From Collinsella sp. BG-O-102 (GTDB lineage Bacteria; Actinomycetota; Coriobacteriia; Coriobacteriales; Coriobacteriaceae), in contig NZ_JAMOKO010000012.1 in NCBI RefSeq assembly GCF_023656745.1, positions 1 through 64,000 of the forward strand: a stretch of DNA of 64,000 bases, given 5' to 3'. A program made the position numbers and the translations under genes. The first letter of the stretch is position 1, and each line of letters begins with the position of its first letter. Shown one piece after another: positions 8,348-16,853 of this stretch. The notes below the pieces were generated by a model, which was given only the letters and a program-made list of their open reading frames with translations, ran no database searches and was not told the origin of the DNA.

Positions 8348-8583
8348 GAGCCGTCGCCCCTCTCCCTCAGGATCAAATCGACCCCCAAGCTGTTAGCGAT
8401 TTGAAGGGTTTGGCGAAGATTGGCACCCGCCTTTCCACGCTCAAGCTCGCTCACAAAGCGCAAACTGCACTGGTTGAAATCAGCCACATCGCGTTGGGTA
8501 TAACCGAGCTTCTTCCGGCGCTCACGCAAATATGCACCGAGTTCAGCTGGGTCAAAAATCGTTCGCTCATTCCAGTCTTGCAT
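8338..8583 (-). CDS. hipB: Antitoxin HipB, XRE-type DNA-binding protein
   Basis: This gene encodes an 81-residue helix-turn-helix protein (Leu-Gly-Tyr-Thr-Gln-Arg-Asp-Val-Ala, then Ser-Leu-Arg-Phe-Val-Ser-Glu-Leu-Glu-Arg-Gly-Lys). It is expected to neutralise HipA and repress the operon. The C-terminus is very short after the HTH, as in many HipB proteins. It is the first gene of the operon, with two TATCC-type operators 15-75 bases upstream of its start. Confidence 0.9.
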   Translation of the reverse strand: MQDWNERTIFDPAELGAYLRERRKKLGYTQRDVADFNQCSLRFVSELERGKAGANLRQTLQIANSLGVDLILRERGDGSWH

Positions 8584-8597
8584 GCTAATCCCCTATG

Positions 8598-8656
8598 ATT
8601 ATCCCAAACGGGATAATCATAGCACATCATGATGGAATTATCCCGTTTGGGATAAT
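8598..8656 (-). promoter_or_regulatory. hipBA operator pair
   Basis: Two 20-bp palindromes at 8598-8617 (ATTATCCCAAACGGGATAAT) and 8637-8656 (ATTATCCCGTTTGGGATAAT) lie 39 bp apart just upstream of hipB. Each has the TATCC...GGATA half-sites known for HipB binding, but with a six-base spacer rather than the E. coli eight-base spacer. The spacing would put two HipB dimers on about the same face of the helix. Confidence 0.85.
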
Positions 8657-8699
8657 TGTCTTAACGTGAATGACGCTCCGGGACGTTACACCGCGACGA

Positions 8700-9743
8700 C
8701 TACTCAAAGTATTGGAATTTGTTGGTCGAGAAGGCAAACGTGACGACGAAGCCTTCGCCGGGCTCGGATGCCGCGGTGACATCGATACCCATCTTGGAGC
8801 ACAGACGCGCCACCAGGTAGAGGCCAATGCCCGTTGCGCGCTTGGTGGTGCGGCCGTTATCGCCGGTAAAGCCCTTCTCGAACACGCGCGGCAGGTCGGC
8901 CGCGCTCACGCCGCAGCCGTTGTCCGCGACGGTGAGCTCGATGCGTTCGCTCGCCAGGCCCTCGTCCAGCAACGCGCCCGAAAACACGATCTTTGCGCCG
9001 TCCTCGCGCGCATATTTAATGCTGTTCTGAATGAGCTGGCCCAGAATAAACTCGAGCCACTTCTCGTCGGTAAAGACCTCAAAGTCGAGGTTCTCGCACA
9101 CCGGGGCCACGTGCGCCGCGATGAGCTCGCGCGCGTTGGCCTTAATCGCGCCCGTCACCAAGGTCTTGAGATCCCAGCGGCGAATCAGGTAGTCGCGCTC
9201 CACGACTTCCGAACGCGCGTAGTACAGCGCCTGGTCGATATAGCGCTCCACGCGAGCCAACTCACGGCCCAGGTCATCCACACGAGACAGGTCGTCTTCG
9301 CTGCCATCCAGGTTTTCCAAAATTAGATGAGCCGCCGCCAGGGGCAGTTTGGCCTCGTGGACCCAGCTCTCGATATAGTCGCGATAGTCATCGGTCTGAC
9401 GCCGGCCTTCGGCAACCTCGTCGCAAGCGGCTTTGCCCACCCGGCGCAAGACCTCGTACTCGAGCTCGCCCTCGGCATAGGTCGGGCATTGCACCATCTC
9501 CTGCACCCATGCGGGGCTCTCGAGCTCCTCGGCCGCGCGCTCCAGCTGACGCAGAAAACGGCGGCGACGCGCGTACTCGACCACGATGCCGAGCATACCA
9601 AAGATAAAGGACACGCCGACCGCCACGACCACGATAGAGACGGGTGCACCGGCAACCGTCAGCACAAAGCAGCTCAGCAGCACACCGCACGTCCACACGG
9701 CGACGGGAAGCAGCGCATCTTTAAAGAACTTGCCAAACGACAT
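8700..9743 (-). CDS. Sensor histidine kinase, BceS-like (intramembrane-sensing)
   Basis: This gene encodes a 347-residue kinase with two N-terminal membrane helices (about 10-60) and almost no extracellular loop, as in intramembrane-sensing kinases. The phosphoacceptor region reads Ser-Trp-Val-His-Glu-Ala-Lys-Leu-Pro-Leu. The ATPase domain shows Gln-Asn-Ser-Ile-Lys-Tyr-Ala, Asp-Asn-Gly-Cys-Gly-Val, Phe-Glu-Lys-Gly-Phe-Thr-Gly and Thr-Gly-Ile-Gly-Leu-Tyr-Leu. BceS relatives normally sense antimicrobial peptides through a BceAB transporter, but none is encoded next door. It lies nine bases after its response regulator gene. Confidence 0.85.
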   Translation of the reverse strand: MSFGKFFKDALLPVAVWTCGVLLSCFVLTVAGAPVSIVVVAVGVSFIFGMLGIVVEYARRRRFLRQLERAAEELESPAWVQEMVQCPTYAEGELEYEVLRRVGKAACDEVAEGRRQTDDYRDYIESWVHEAKLPLAAAHLILENLDGSEDDLSRVDDLGRELARVERYIDQALYYARSEVVERDYLIRRWDLKTLVTGAIKANARELIAAHVAPVCENLDFEVFTDEKWLEFILGQLIQNSIKYAREDGAKIVFSGALLDEGLASERIELTVADNGCGVSAADLPRVFEKGFTGDNGRTTKRATGIGLYLVARLCSKMGIDVTAASEPGEGFVVTFAFSTNKFQYFE

Positions 9744-9752
9744 AGCCGGCCC

Positions 9753-10424
9753 CTAGACCGAATAGCCTTGGCCGCGATGCGTGGTCAAATACCCCTTGAT
9801 GCCGATTTTTTCGAGCGTGGTGCGCAGGCGGTTGATGTTGACGGTGAGCGTATTGTCGTCCACGAAGGCGTCGGAGTCCCACAGGTCCTGCATGATGGCC
9901 GAGCGCGAAACGATCTTGCCCGCGCGGCTCAGAAGCAGCGAGAGGATACGCAGCTCGTTTTTGGTGAGCTCGGTGCTGGTGCCCGTTTGCGTGTTGGTGA
10001 CCATTGAGCGGGCGAGGTCGAGCTCCAGCCCCTTGTGGACAAGTGTGCTGCGCTCGCCTGACGCCGCGGTGCGACGCAGCAGTGCGTTGATGCGCGCCAC
10101 AAGCACACGGGCGCTGTAAGGCTTGGGAACAAAGTCGTCCGCGCCGAGCGTCATGGCCATAACCTCGTCGATCTCGGTCGTGCGCGACGTGAGAACGATG
10201 ATGGGAACCTCGGATTCGCGGCGAACCTCGTGGCAGATATGCTGGCCGTCCTTGACGGGAAGCGTGAGGTCGAGCAGCACCAGGTCGGGCACGGCGGCGA
10301 GAATATCGCGCGAGACATGCTCAAACGATTCGCAGGCCTCGACTTCAAACCCGGCGCGGGCAAGGATGTCGACAAGCTCACGACGAATGGGCTCGTCGTC
10401 CTCAACGATATAGATCAGCGCCAT
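9753..10424 (-). CDS. Response regulator, OmpR/PhoB family (BceR-like)
   Basis: This gene encodes a 223-residue protein with a receiver domain (acidic Glu-Asp-Asp-Glu near residue 8, phosphoacceptor Asp in Leu-Leu-Asp-Leu-Thr-Leu-Pro, Thr at Val-Leu-Thr-Ser-Arg, Lys in Pro-Lys-Pro-Tyr). A C-terminal winged helix follows, ending in Arg-Gly-Gln-Gly-Tyr-Ser-Val. It is the first gene of the pair and is co-transcribed with the kinase. The target genes are not in the immediate neighbourhood. Confidence 0.9.
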   Translation of the reverse strand: MALIYIVEDDEPIRRELVDILARAGFEVEACESFEHVSRDILAAVPDLVLLDLTLPVKDGQHICHEVRRESEVPIIVLTSRTTEIDEVMAMTLGADDFVPKPYSARVLVARINALLRRTAASGERSTLVHKGLELDLARSMVTNTQTGTSTELTKNELRILSLLLSRAGKIVSRSAIMQDLWDSDAFVDDNTLTVNINRLRTTLEKIGIKGYLTTHRGQGYSV

Positions 10425-10556
10425 TGATTCCGCTCCCCTCTTGGTTGTCTTGTCCCATTATGACCGCAAAGCTGCAGGTACACGCCTCGCGCGGTGCCAG
10501 GTGACAGAACTGTTCGCGAGCGGGGGCGTTTTGTCCGCCTCGCACTCGCAGCGGTG

Positions 10557-10604
10557 GCGGGGACCAAAATGATTCTTTAATCCCCGTCCCAGAAAAATCA
10601 TTTA
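10557..10604. repeat. REP-like palindromic repeat abutting a stop codon
   Basis: The segment contains GGGGACCAAAATGATT and AATCCCCGTCCC followed by AAATCATTT, which form interrupted inverted pairings typical of GGGGAC-type REP sequences. It reaches into the stop codon of the hypothetical gene at 10602, so its last bases supply the TAA. Confidence 0.6.
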
Positions 10605-11309
10605 GCGGCGGGCGCGGAGCTTTTCGTAGCCTTCGGCGAAGAAGGCGACCGTGGCGGCGTCGGCCTCGGCGGCGTCCGTCTCGGTTGCGGGGACCACACC
10701 GTGCTCGTCGCTCACCAGGAACAAGGCGCCCTTGAGCTGAGCGGGGATGTCTACGCGCGTGACTGGGATGCCCTTGGTCTGGGCCAGCTGCTCAATGAGC
10801 GTCGCCGTGCCACACAGGCACTCGTCCGCCGGCGCCACAAAGACCAGCTCACCGTCGTTGACGGCAGCGAGCAGCTCGGGCGCCACGCCGGTCTCGTCGG
10901 CCTCGGAGCGGGCCTCGGCGGAGCGGGCACGCAGCGCCTTGGCCGACGTATCGGCGAGCGGCTCGTACTCCCCCACCGTCATGGCGGCGTTGCCGTTGAT
11001 GTCGATCACCAGCATGAGCACGCCGTCGCGTGCGGTGTAATCGCCCTCGGCAAGCGACCACTCAACGTGCTGTTTGGCCCAGCTGAGCATGTTATGGGTG
11101 AGTGGCTCGCCCTGCACCAGGCGCTCAGACAGCGCGCGGATGTGACGGTTGAGCATGGGTACCTTTTTGTTGGACATGCGCCAACGGCAGACAAGCGCGG
11201 GCTTGTCGAGCGTAAACTTCTCGACCGCCTCCTGATTGGCGCAAAAGTCCTCGTACGCACGCTGATCCTCGGCATTGCCAAACAGCTCGGCATCATCCAC
11301 AACGGCCAT
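10602..11309 (-). CDS. Hypothetical protein, 235 residues
   Basis: No family is recognised. The product has an acidic N-terminus, a Trp-Arg-Met-Ser-Asn-Lys-Lys-Val-Pro-Met-Leu segment near residue 45, and an Ala/Glu-rich middle. No signal peptide or membrane helix is visible, so it is probably cytoplasmic. The start at 11309 has AGAAAGG six bases upstream; the longer frame beginning at 11315 is unlikely. It stands alone between the two-component system and purH. Its stop codon is part of a REP-like repeat. Confidence 0.7.
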   Translation of the reverse strand: MAVVDDAELFGNAEDQRAYEDFCANQEAVEKFTLDKPALVCRWRMSNKKVPMLNRHIRALSERLVQGEPLTHNMLSWAKQHVEWSLAEGDYTARDGVLMLVIDINGNAAMTVGEYEPLADTSAKALRARSAEARSEADETGVAPELLAAVNDGELVFVAPADECLCGTATLIEQLAQTKGIPVTRVDIPAQLKGALFLVSDEHGVVPATETDAAEADAATVAFFAEGYEKLRARR

Positions 11310-11439
11310 ATCCAACCTTTCTCAAAAACATACACCGCACCGTTATACCCAAAAAAGCCGCCCGCACCAACCGGCACGGACGGCAATAGATAGCTTTAGT
11401 TCGGGGCGAGCCAATACCGCTGGTGGAGCACAAGCCAGC

Positions 11440-11540
11440 GAGCCGGACCCAAGTGCCTCAGGTCGCCGCGAAAGAGGAGCGACGCGTACTTCTGTACGCG
11501 AGCGACGGTTTGAGCGGCGAGATGAGGTGCTTGGGGCCGG
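11440..11540. repeat. Long nested palindrome downstream of purH
   Basis: The outer arms (11448-11469 and 11514-11536) pair with few mismatches: CCCAAG..CCTCA..TCGCCGC on the left against its complement on the right. An inner hairpin GCGTAC/GTACGC lies at about 11483-11500. The outer arms are extended by GCCGG/CCGGC. It looks like a dispersed palindromic element, or a structured RNA if transcribed. Confidence 0.55.
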
Positions 11541-11555
11541 CGCAGCGTCGAGCAG

Positions 11556-11581
11556 TTACGCGGTTTGGTAAAACCGCGTAA
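11556..11581 (-). terminator. Terminator of purH
   Basis: A perfect 11-bp stem TTACGCGGTTT/AAACCGCGTAA with a four-base loop lies five bases beyond the purH stop. There is no long T-run after it on the minus strand. Confidence 0.65.
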
Positions 11582-11586
11582 CGATA

Positions 11587-13194
11587 TTAGTGCCTAAAGT
11601 GGCGAGCCCCTGTGAAGACCATCGCAATACCATGCTCGTTGCAGGCCTGGACGCTCTCGTCGTCGCGCTTGGAGCCGCCAGGCTGGATGATGCAGGTCAC
11701 GCCGTGCGCGGCAAGCACGTCGACGTTGTCGCGGAACGGGAAGAACGCGTCGCTTGCACAGGCAAAGCCGCCCTTCTCCACGCCCTCGCGCTCGCAGAAG
11801 TCCTCGGCGCGCTCGCAGGCAAGCAGTGCAGAGTCAACGCGGTTGGGCTGACCCGGGCCCATGCCAATGCCGGCCTTACCCTTGGAGACCAGGATGGCGT
11901 TGGACTTGACGCCCTTGCAGACCTTCCAGGCAAACTCGAGCTCGGCCATCTCGGCGTCGGTGGGCTTGCGGTCGGTGGGGAACGTAAAGGTCGCAGGATC
12001 CTCGGTCACGTGGTCGACCTCCTGCACCAGCATGCCGCCGTCGACGGAGCGCAGCTCCACCTGGGCGCCGTGGTCCACGCCGCCGGTGGCCAGCACGCGC
12101 AGGTTGGGGCGCTTGGCCATGCGCTCGAGCGCCTCGGCAGTGTAGCTCGGAGCGATGATAACCTCGACGAACTGCTTGTTCTGATCGGCAAAGTGCTCAA
12201 CCAGCTCATAGGGAACCTCGCGGTTGCAGGCGATGATGCCGCCGAAGGCGCTCTTGGGATCGCAGGCGAAGGCGCGGTCGTAGGCGGCCGTGATGTCCTC
12301 GGCCACGGCGGAGCCGCAGGGGTTCTGATGCTTGAGGATCACGCAGGCCGGCTCGTCGAACTCGCGGACCAGGTTCCAAGCGGCGTCGGCATCCAGATAG
12401 TTGTTGTAGCTGAGCGGCTTGCCCTGGATCTGCTCGGAGCCCACGAGCGGGAACTGCGAGCTCGCGGTATTCTCGCAGCCCTCGGCAAAGCGATAGACCG
12501 TGGCCTTCTGCTGAGGATTCTCGCCATAGCGCAGGTCGTCGACCTTCTCCAGCGAGATCTCGAGCTTGGCAGAGGTGTCCGCCACGTCGCTTGCCTGGGC
12601 GGCGAGCCAACGGGAGATAGCCGTGTCGTAGGCGGCGGTGGTCTGGTAGACCTTCACCTGCAGACGACGACGGGTAGAAAGCGTGGTGCAGCCACCGGTC
12701 TCGTGCATCTCGGCCAGGACGGCATCATAGTCGGCCGGGTCGGAGATAACGGTAACGCTCGCGGCGTTCTTGGCGGCAGAGCGCAGCATGGAGGGGCCAC
12801 CGATGTCGATGTGCTCGATGGCATCCGCGAAGGTGACCTCGGGGTTGGCGACGGTCTTCTCGAACTCGTACAGGTTGACGACGACCAGGTCGATCAGCTT
12901 AATGCCGTGCTGAGCAGCCTCCTGCATGTGCTGCTCGGAATCGCGGCGGGCCAGCAGCGCGCCGTGAACCTTGGGATGCAGCGTCTTGACGCGGCCGTCC
13001 ATCATCTCGGGATAGCCCGTGAACTCCTCGATGGGGGTTACGGGAACGCCCGCGTCCTCGATGGCACGAGCCGTGCCGCCCGTAGAGATGATCTCGACGC
13101 CAAAGTCGTCAACCAGCGTCCGTGCGAAATCGACGACGCCCGTCTTATCGGTAACCGAGATCAACGCGCGTGCGATCTTCACATCAGATCCCAT
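11587..13194 (-). CDS. purH: Bifunctional AICAR formyltransferase / IMP cyclohydrolase
   Basis: This gene encodes a 535-residue enzyme that carries out the last two steps of purine synthesis: formylation of AICAR from 10-formyl-tetrahydrofolate, and ring closure to IMP. The N-terminal cyclohydrolase domain (about 1-200) has Ser-Val-Thr-Asp-Lys-Thr, Ser-Thr-Gly-Gly-Thr and Gly-Arg-Val-Lys-Thr-Leu-His-Pro-Lys-Val-His-Gly. The transformylase domain shows Arg-Tyr-Gly-Glu-Asn-Pro-Gln-Gln-Lys and Lys-His-Gln-Asn-Pro-Cys-Gly. The length is normal. It is a single-gene unit with its own terminator; other purine genes are not nearby. Confidence 0.96.
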   Translation of the reverse strand: MGSDVKIARALISVTDKTGVVDFARTLVDDFGVEIISTGGTARAIEDAGVPVTPIEEFTGYPEMMDGRVKTLHPKVHGALLARRDSEQHMQEAAQHGIKLIDLVVVNLYEFEKTVANPEVTFADAIEHIDIGGPSMLRSAAKNAASVTVISDPADYDAVLAEMHETGGCTTLSTRRRLQVKVYQTTAAYDTAISRWLAAQASDVADTSAKLEISLEKVDDLRYGENPQQKATVYRFAEGCENTASSQFPLVGSEQIQGKPLSYNNYLDADAAWNLVREFDEPACVILKHQNPCGSAVAEDITAAYDRAFACDPKSAFGGIIACNREVPYELVEHFADQNKQFVEVIIAPSYTAEALERMAKRPNLRVLATGGVDHGAQVELRSVDGGMLVQEVDHVTEDPATFTFPTDRKPTDAEMAELEFAWKVCKGVKSNAILVSKGKAGIGMGPGQPNRVDSALLACERAEDFCEREGVEKGGFACASDAFFPFRDNVDVLAAHGVTCIIQPGGSKRDDESVQACNEHGIAMVFTGARHFRH

Positions 13195-13471
13195 GCAGTC
13201 CTCCTGTCTGGTACGCCGCCGTGCTCTGTGAGTCGGTGATACGTCGATCTGCAGCGCTCGCGCAGCGGCATTGAAAATACTGATTCAATGTAGCGCATCG
13301 AGCGCATCGATGCACCCCGCAACGGGCGCATATGCAGAAAAAGTTTGCGAGCGGAGGGGATGGGCACGGCACCGGGCACGGTGAGTTCATGGAACACAGG
13401 GGCACCATAATTAGATGCCAATAGCGTGGTAGAACTGTGCTCGATATGCATCCGCAAAAGAAAGAGGCACC

Positions 13472-14113
13472 ATGGTCTCGCGGGTTCTCTACCGACCGTT
13501 TGATACCGAAGACTTCGACGCCATCGCGTTGATTCTGCAGCAGCTTTGGCATAACAATTCGGATAACGATGAGTACAACCGCCTCGAGGCCGCGTGCGAC
13601 CTCGCCTACTGCCTTTCGTCTTCGACGTTTTCGCAGGTTGCCGTAATCGACGGTCAGGCGCGCGGCATTGCGCTCGCGCGTGCGGGACAGAGCTCCGGCG
13701 CCACCGTTAAGGAACATTGGCTGGATACCGAACGCGCACTGCTATCGCAAATGCGCGAGCTGGAGCCCGATGCCTGCGCCGAGTATCTCTCGTTTGTGCG
13801 CGCAACCATCCGAACCAACAACCGCCTGCTCGAAAGCAGCCCGTTGCCACACGACAACGAGGTCACGCTGCTTGCCGTAGATCGCGATGTCCACGGCCTG
13901 GGCGTTGGCTCGGTGTTGCTTGATGCCGCGGTCTCGTACCTATCCTCGCGCGGGGCGACGAGGGCGCACCTGTACACCGACTCCAACTGCTCGTGGAAGT
14001 TCTACGAGTTGCACGGCTTTAAGCGCACGGCCACGCACCGCGCCAACCGCGAAGAGCGCCGTCACGACATGCCGCGTGAAAGCTTTCTCTACGAACTCGA
14101 CCTAACAGCCTAG
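13472..14113 (+). CDS. GNAT family N-acetyltransferase
   Basis: This gene encodes a 213-residue protein with a single GNAT fold. The acetyl-CoA binding signature is Val-Asp-Arg-Asp-Val-His-Gly-Leu-Gly-Val-Gly-Ser-Val-Leu-Leu (about 137-150), followed by a typical Tyr-Thr-Asp-Ser-Asn-Cys-Ser-Trp-Lys-Phe-Tyr-Glu-Leu-His-Gly-Phe near the C-terminus. The substrate is unknown. AAAGAAAGAGG precedes the ATG. It is divergent from purH and followed by repeat-rich intergenic DNA. Confidence 0.85.
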   Translation: MVSRVLYRPFDTEDFDAIALILQQLWHNNSDNDEYNRLEAACDLAYCLSSSTFSQVAVIDGQARGIALARAGQSSGATVKEHWLDTERALLSQMRELEPDACAEYLSFVRATIRTNNRLLESSPLPHDNEVTLLAVDRDVHGLGVGSVLLDAAVSYLSSRGATRAHLYTDSNCSWKFYELHGFKRTATHRANREERRHDMPRESFLYELDLTA

Positions 14114-14130
14114 CCCAAGCAGCCACACCT

Positions 14131-14200
14131 GGTCATTTAAGAACGTCCCCAATGACTGATCCCCAACAACTAGTCATTTAAGTCTGTCCCCAATGAGTGG
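14131..14200. repeat. Two GTCATTTAAG-type REP units in tandem
   Basis: GGTCATTTAAGAACGTCCCC is followed by AATGACT, and then TAGTCATTTAAGTCTGTCCC is followed by CAATGAGT. The same motif recurs at 16626-16676 and 32211-32259. The pattern matches REP sequences mobilised by RAYT transposases, which is an inference because no RAYT gene is in the window. Confidence 0.7.
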
Positions 14201-14223
14201 CCTAGGGGGTTTGTAGATAGCCC

Positions 14224-14451
14224 TGGTCAAAAAACATCAAATATGAGTACTGTTACCTTTTTAGTAGCAGCGATTTGGGGCATTTTTGATGCTTATAGGC
14301 ATGACGACCAGCTGCACGAGCTGACATAACTCCCCAAATGTTCAATAAAATGGGCTCCTAACGAGAAGTACTCTCATTAGGAGCCCATTATTATGTGCAA
14401 ACATATGTGACCAACGCAGCAACAGTACTCATATTTGGCATTTTTTGTCCA
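14224..14451. repeat. MITE-like element with 31-bp inverted ends
   Basis: The ends 14224-14254 and 14421-14451 are inverted copies with about four mismatches, including the perfect 17-mer CAAATATGAGTACTGTT. Inside lies a strong hairpin at 14349-14389. The interior has no coding frame. No target-site duplication is obvious. Confidence 0.5.
14349..14389. terminator. Terminator-like hairpin
   Basis: AATGGGCTCCTA pairs perfectly with TAGGAGCCCATT, and the stem is extended by ACGAGA/TCTC pairing. ATTATG follows on the plus strand. It could end the acetyltransferase transcript or be part of the surrounding repeat element. Confidence 0.5.
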
Positions 14452-14565
14452 CTGTCCCTTGCGCGAAGGTCCGCAGCGGAAAGTTTGACCCGTTTCGATG
14501 CACAAAAATGGGATGAATCTTCCCTGGCAACCGCCCAGAAAGATCCACCCCAAAGCAAGCGCTCG

Positions 14566-16509
14566 CTAGAACGTTCCGCCGCCGCCTCCGCCGACGCCGC
14601 CACCGCCGCCACCGGAAAAGCCGCCGCCGCTGCCGCCGCTCGAGCTATCGGAACTCGAAGCCAGCTCGCGGATGGTCTCGTGATACACCTCGTTGAACGA
14701 ATCGAGCGGAGACTCGTTGCCGTAGTGATGGTAATACCACCAGTAGCAGGGGTAGTTGTCGTAGAAATCGTCGCTGTTGCGCAGATCCGCAGGCACGGCC
14801 TCGGCCAGCTGTCGCAGCACTTCTTTCGAAACGCCCAGGGCAACGCCCATCACCAGCAGTTTGTTCCACAAGATTAGGTCGCTGGGGATAGCCTCCTTCA
14901 GGCGCGTAAAGTCCTCGAGCCAATGCTTGAGCGCCTTGCAGCGAGCCGCCACCTCGGCGCCCTCCGGCGTGTAACGGCGGAAGGTGCAGCTCAGGACAAA
15001 GCCCACGATCGTAACGGGGATCGAGATCATAGCGGCACCGACGTTGGCATCCGCAAAGTCGGTATAGAACAGAGAGCCCAGAATGCCAAAGACAATGATG
15101 ATGCCGAGAACCAGGCCGGCCACCATCGCGATAGTGCCATCCGATGCAATAAGCTCGCGCGCCTCCAGCTTGCCCTTAACTGTGCTCTGATAGTCCTCGA
15201 GCTTGTCGCCAACAGATGTGGTGCGCTCGCTAGCGTACTCCTCCAACTCGCTAAACGTGCGCGAACGGACTCCGTCCTTATCGGGCTTAACGCCAGCAAA
15301 GAAGACCTTGAGCACGTCGCGATCGATGCCGTCCTTCTTGGCAGCCTTCCAGGCCTCGTCGGTCACTGTGATGCGATACGTCTGCTCCTCTTTTTCGCGA
15401 CGGAGCAGACCCTTCTTCTTGGTCTCGGTCGCTTCTTCCAGCTTGATCACGCGGTCGTCGGTAAGCTTCATAAGCGTGGCGATATATGCCTGATCGGGCA
15501 CCTCGTTCCAGCTCATGAGGGCCGAAAGCACGGCGGGATGGTCGGCCGAAGGCACATCGCGGAAATATTCGTCCTGGAAAAGCGGCTTGGGCTTGCGGCG
15601 GCGCAGCTTGAGCACAACGATTGTGCCGGTAAAGGCCACCGCCGCGACAACACTTAGCACGGCAAGCGCATTGGCAATCATGCGAGCGTGAGCGCGGCGA
15701 GCGTTGGCCTCGTCGGCCCATTCCTTCTCTTCGCTCAGAATCGTCGACATGCGCTTTTCGCCCGAGACGGCAAGCTGCGGCACCCAGTCGCTGGGGAAGG
15801 CGATGCGTGCCTCGGCGAATTCGCCCTCATGCACGCAGGGAATGGTATAGGTGACCATGGGCTCGTCCGCATCGAGCGACACGTCGCCCGTCAGCGGGCC
15901 GTGGCCCCATGCGCGGAAGTTATCGCCCTTGACGGCAGCCGTCCCGGCAGCGGCATTTGCAAAGTAGACTTCCATCTCGACGTCATCGGAGTCCGCAGAC
16001 CAGCCGTCACCCACGAACTTCCAGTAGAGCTCGGCGGTATCGGCCCAGTTCATAACCGCACCGGTCATGGTGTAGCTCACGTAGTAGATTGCGCTGTCGC
16101 CGCTCTCGTGAGGGCTGAACACCTTAATCTTTACGCCGTCGTCGGACTGTTCCACCGTGTAAACGCCAGAGTCGCCCTTGTTCGCGCTATCGACTTTGTT
16201 AAACGCGGTGTCCTCTTCCTCGACACTCAGCACGTCGACGCCCGCCGTGCCGCCCTGCTGGTTGGAGCCCGTATTGATCTCCCAAAACACGCCGTTGATG
16301 TCGTCGTCGAAATCAAACTGGCGTCCCTCGACAACGGTCAGCGATCCATCGGCCTCGACCGTGGCACTGATATAGGTCTGGGTCATGGAGTAGCCGTCGG
16401 CGTGCGCGGCGACAGGCAGCAACAACGCAAGCGTGACGAGCACGCAGACGGAAGCGAATCGCGCAAACAGGTGGCGCTGCCGGCTGACTTTGGCGGCGAG
16501 GGTGTTCAT
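14566..16509 (-). CDS. DUF2207 domain-containing membrane protein with Gly-rich C-terminus
   Basis: The product has 647 residues: a signal peptide (about 1-35, ending near Ala-His-Ala-Asp), an extracellular DUF2207 domain (about 35-270), a membrane helix near 285-305, a cytoplasmic region, two more helices (about 480-540) and a tail of almost pure Gly/Ser ending in Thr-Phe. This order is typical of the widespread DUF2207 proteins of Actinobacteria and Firmicutes, whose function is unknown; a cell-envelope role is inferred. The start at 16509 has AAAGGA upstream; the frame extends to 16578 without support. It is a single-gene unit. Confidence 0.85.
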   Translation of the reverse strand: MNTLAAKVSRQRHLFARFASVCVLVTLALLLPVAAHADGYSMTQTYISATVEADGSLTVVEGRQFDFDDDINGVFWEINTGSNQQGGTAGVDVLSVEEEDTAFNKVDSANKGDSGVYTVEQSDDGVKIKVFSPHESGDSAIYYVSYTMTGAVMNWADTAELYWKFVGDGWSADSDDVEMEVYFANAAAGTAAVKGDNFRAWGHGPLTGDVSLDADEPMVTYTIPCVHEGEFAEARIAFPSDWVPQLAVSGEKRMSTILSEEKEWADEANARRAHARMIANALAVLSVVAAVAFTGTIVVLKLRRRKPKPLFQDEYFRDVPSADHPAVLSALMSWNEVPDQAYIATLMKLTDDRVIKLEEATETKKKGLLRREKEEQTYRITVTDEAWKAAKKDGIDRDVLKVFFAGVKPDKDGVRSRTFSELEEYASERTTSVGDKLEDYQSTVKGKLEARELIASDGTIAMVAGLVLGIIIVFGILGSLFYTDFADANVGAAMISIPVTIVGFVLSCTFRRYTPEGAEVAARCKALKHWLEDFTRLKEAIPSDLILWNKLLVMGVALGVSKEVLRQLAEAVPADLRNSDDFYDNYPCYWWYYHHYGNESPLDSFNEVYHETIRELASSSDSSSGGSGGGFSGGGGGGVGGGGGGTF

Positions 16510-16625
16510 AGGCACATCCTTTGTCTGTAAAACCAACAGCGCCATTGTCCCACGTTTGCGGGTACGCATGGCGAACATCTAGGCGACCGGAGCGCCAAAC
16601 GGGATGAAAGTCACACCAGCACCCC

Positions 16626-16676
16626 GGCAGCTAGTCATTGGGGACGTTCTTAAATGACTAGTCATTAGGGACACCC
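16626..16676. repeat. GTCATT/GGGGACGTTCTTAAATGACT REP unit
   Basis: TAGTCATTGGGGACGTTCTT is followed by AAATGACTAGTCATTAGGGAC. This is the same family as at 14131-14200 and 32211-32259, in the opposite orientation. Confidence 0.7.
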
Positions 16677-16853
16677 TTGGCATAGCCCGCCCCGGCAATA
16701 GATACCACTTCACAGCTCCGTCACAGGTGTAGCGGCTTTGTGTGGGCGCGGCACGCGCTGATTGAGCCGCCAGCCGAGGGGCATAAAGCAGTTGAGCGAA
16801 AACGGTTTGCCCCTTTGCCGTTCGCTCGAGGATCATGTCCCCCTTTTCCGCGG

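Larger units (their letters stand above)
14114..14565. other. Repeat-rich gene-free stretch
   Basis: This 452-base stretch holds two REP units (14131-14200), a MITE-like inverted-repeat segment (14224-14451) with a terminator-like hairpin inside it, and about 110 bases before the DUF2207 gene end with no recognised content. No coding frame is supported. Confidence 0.6.
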
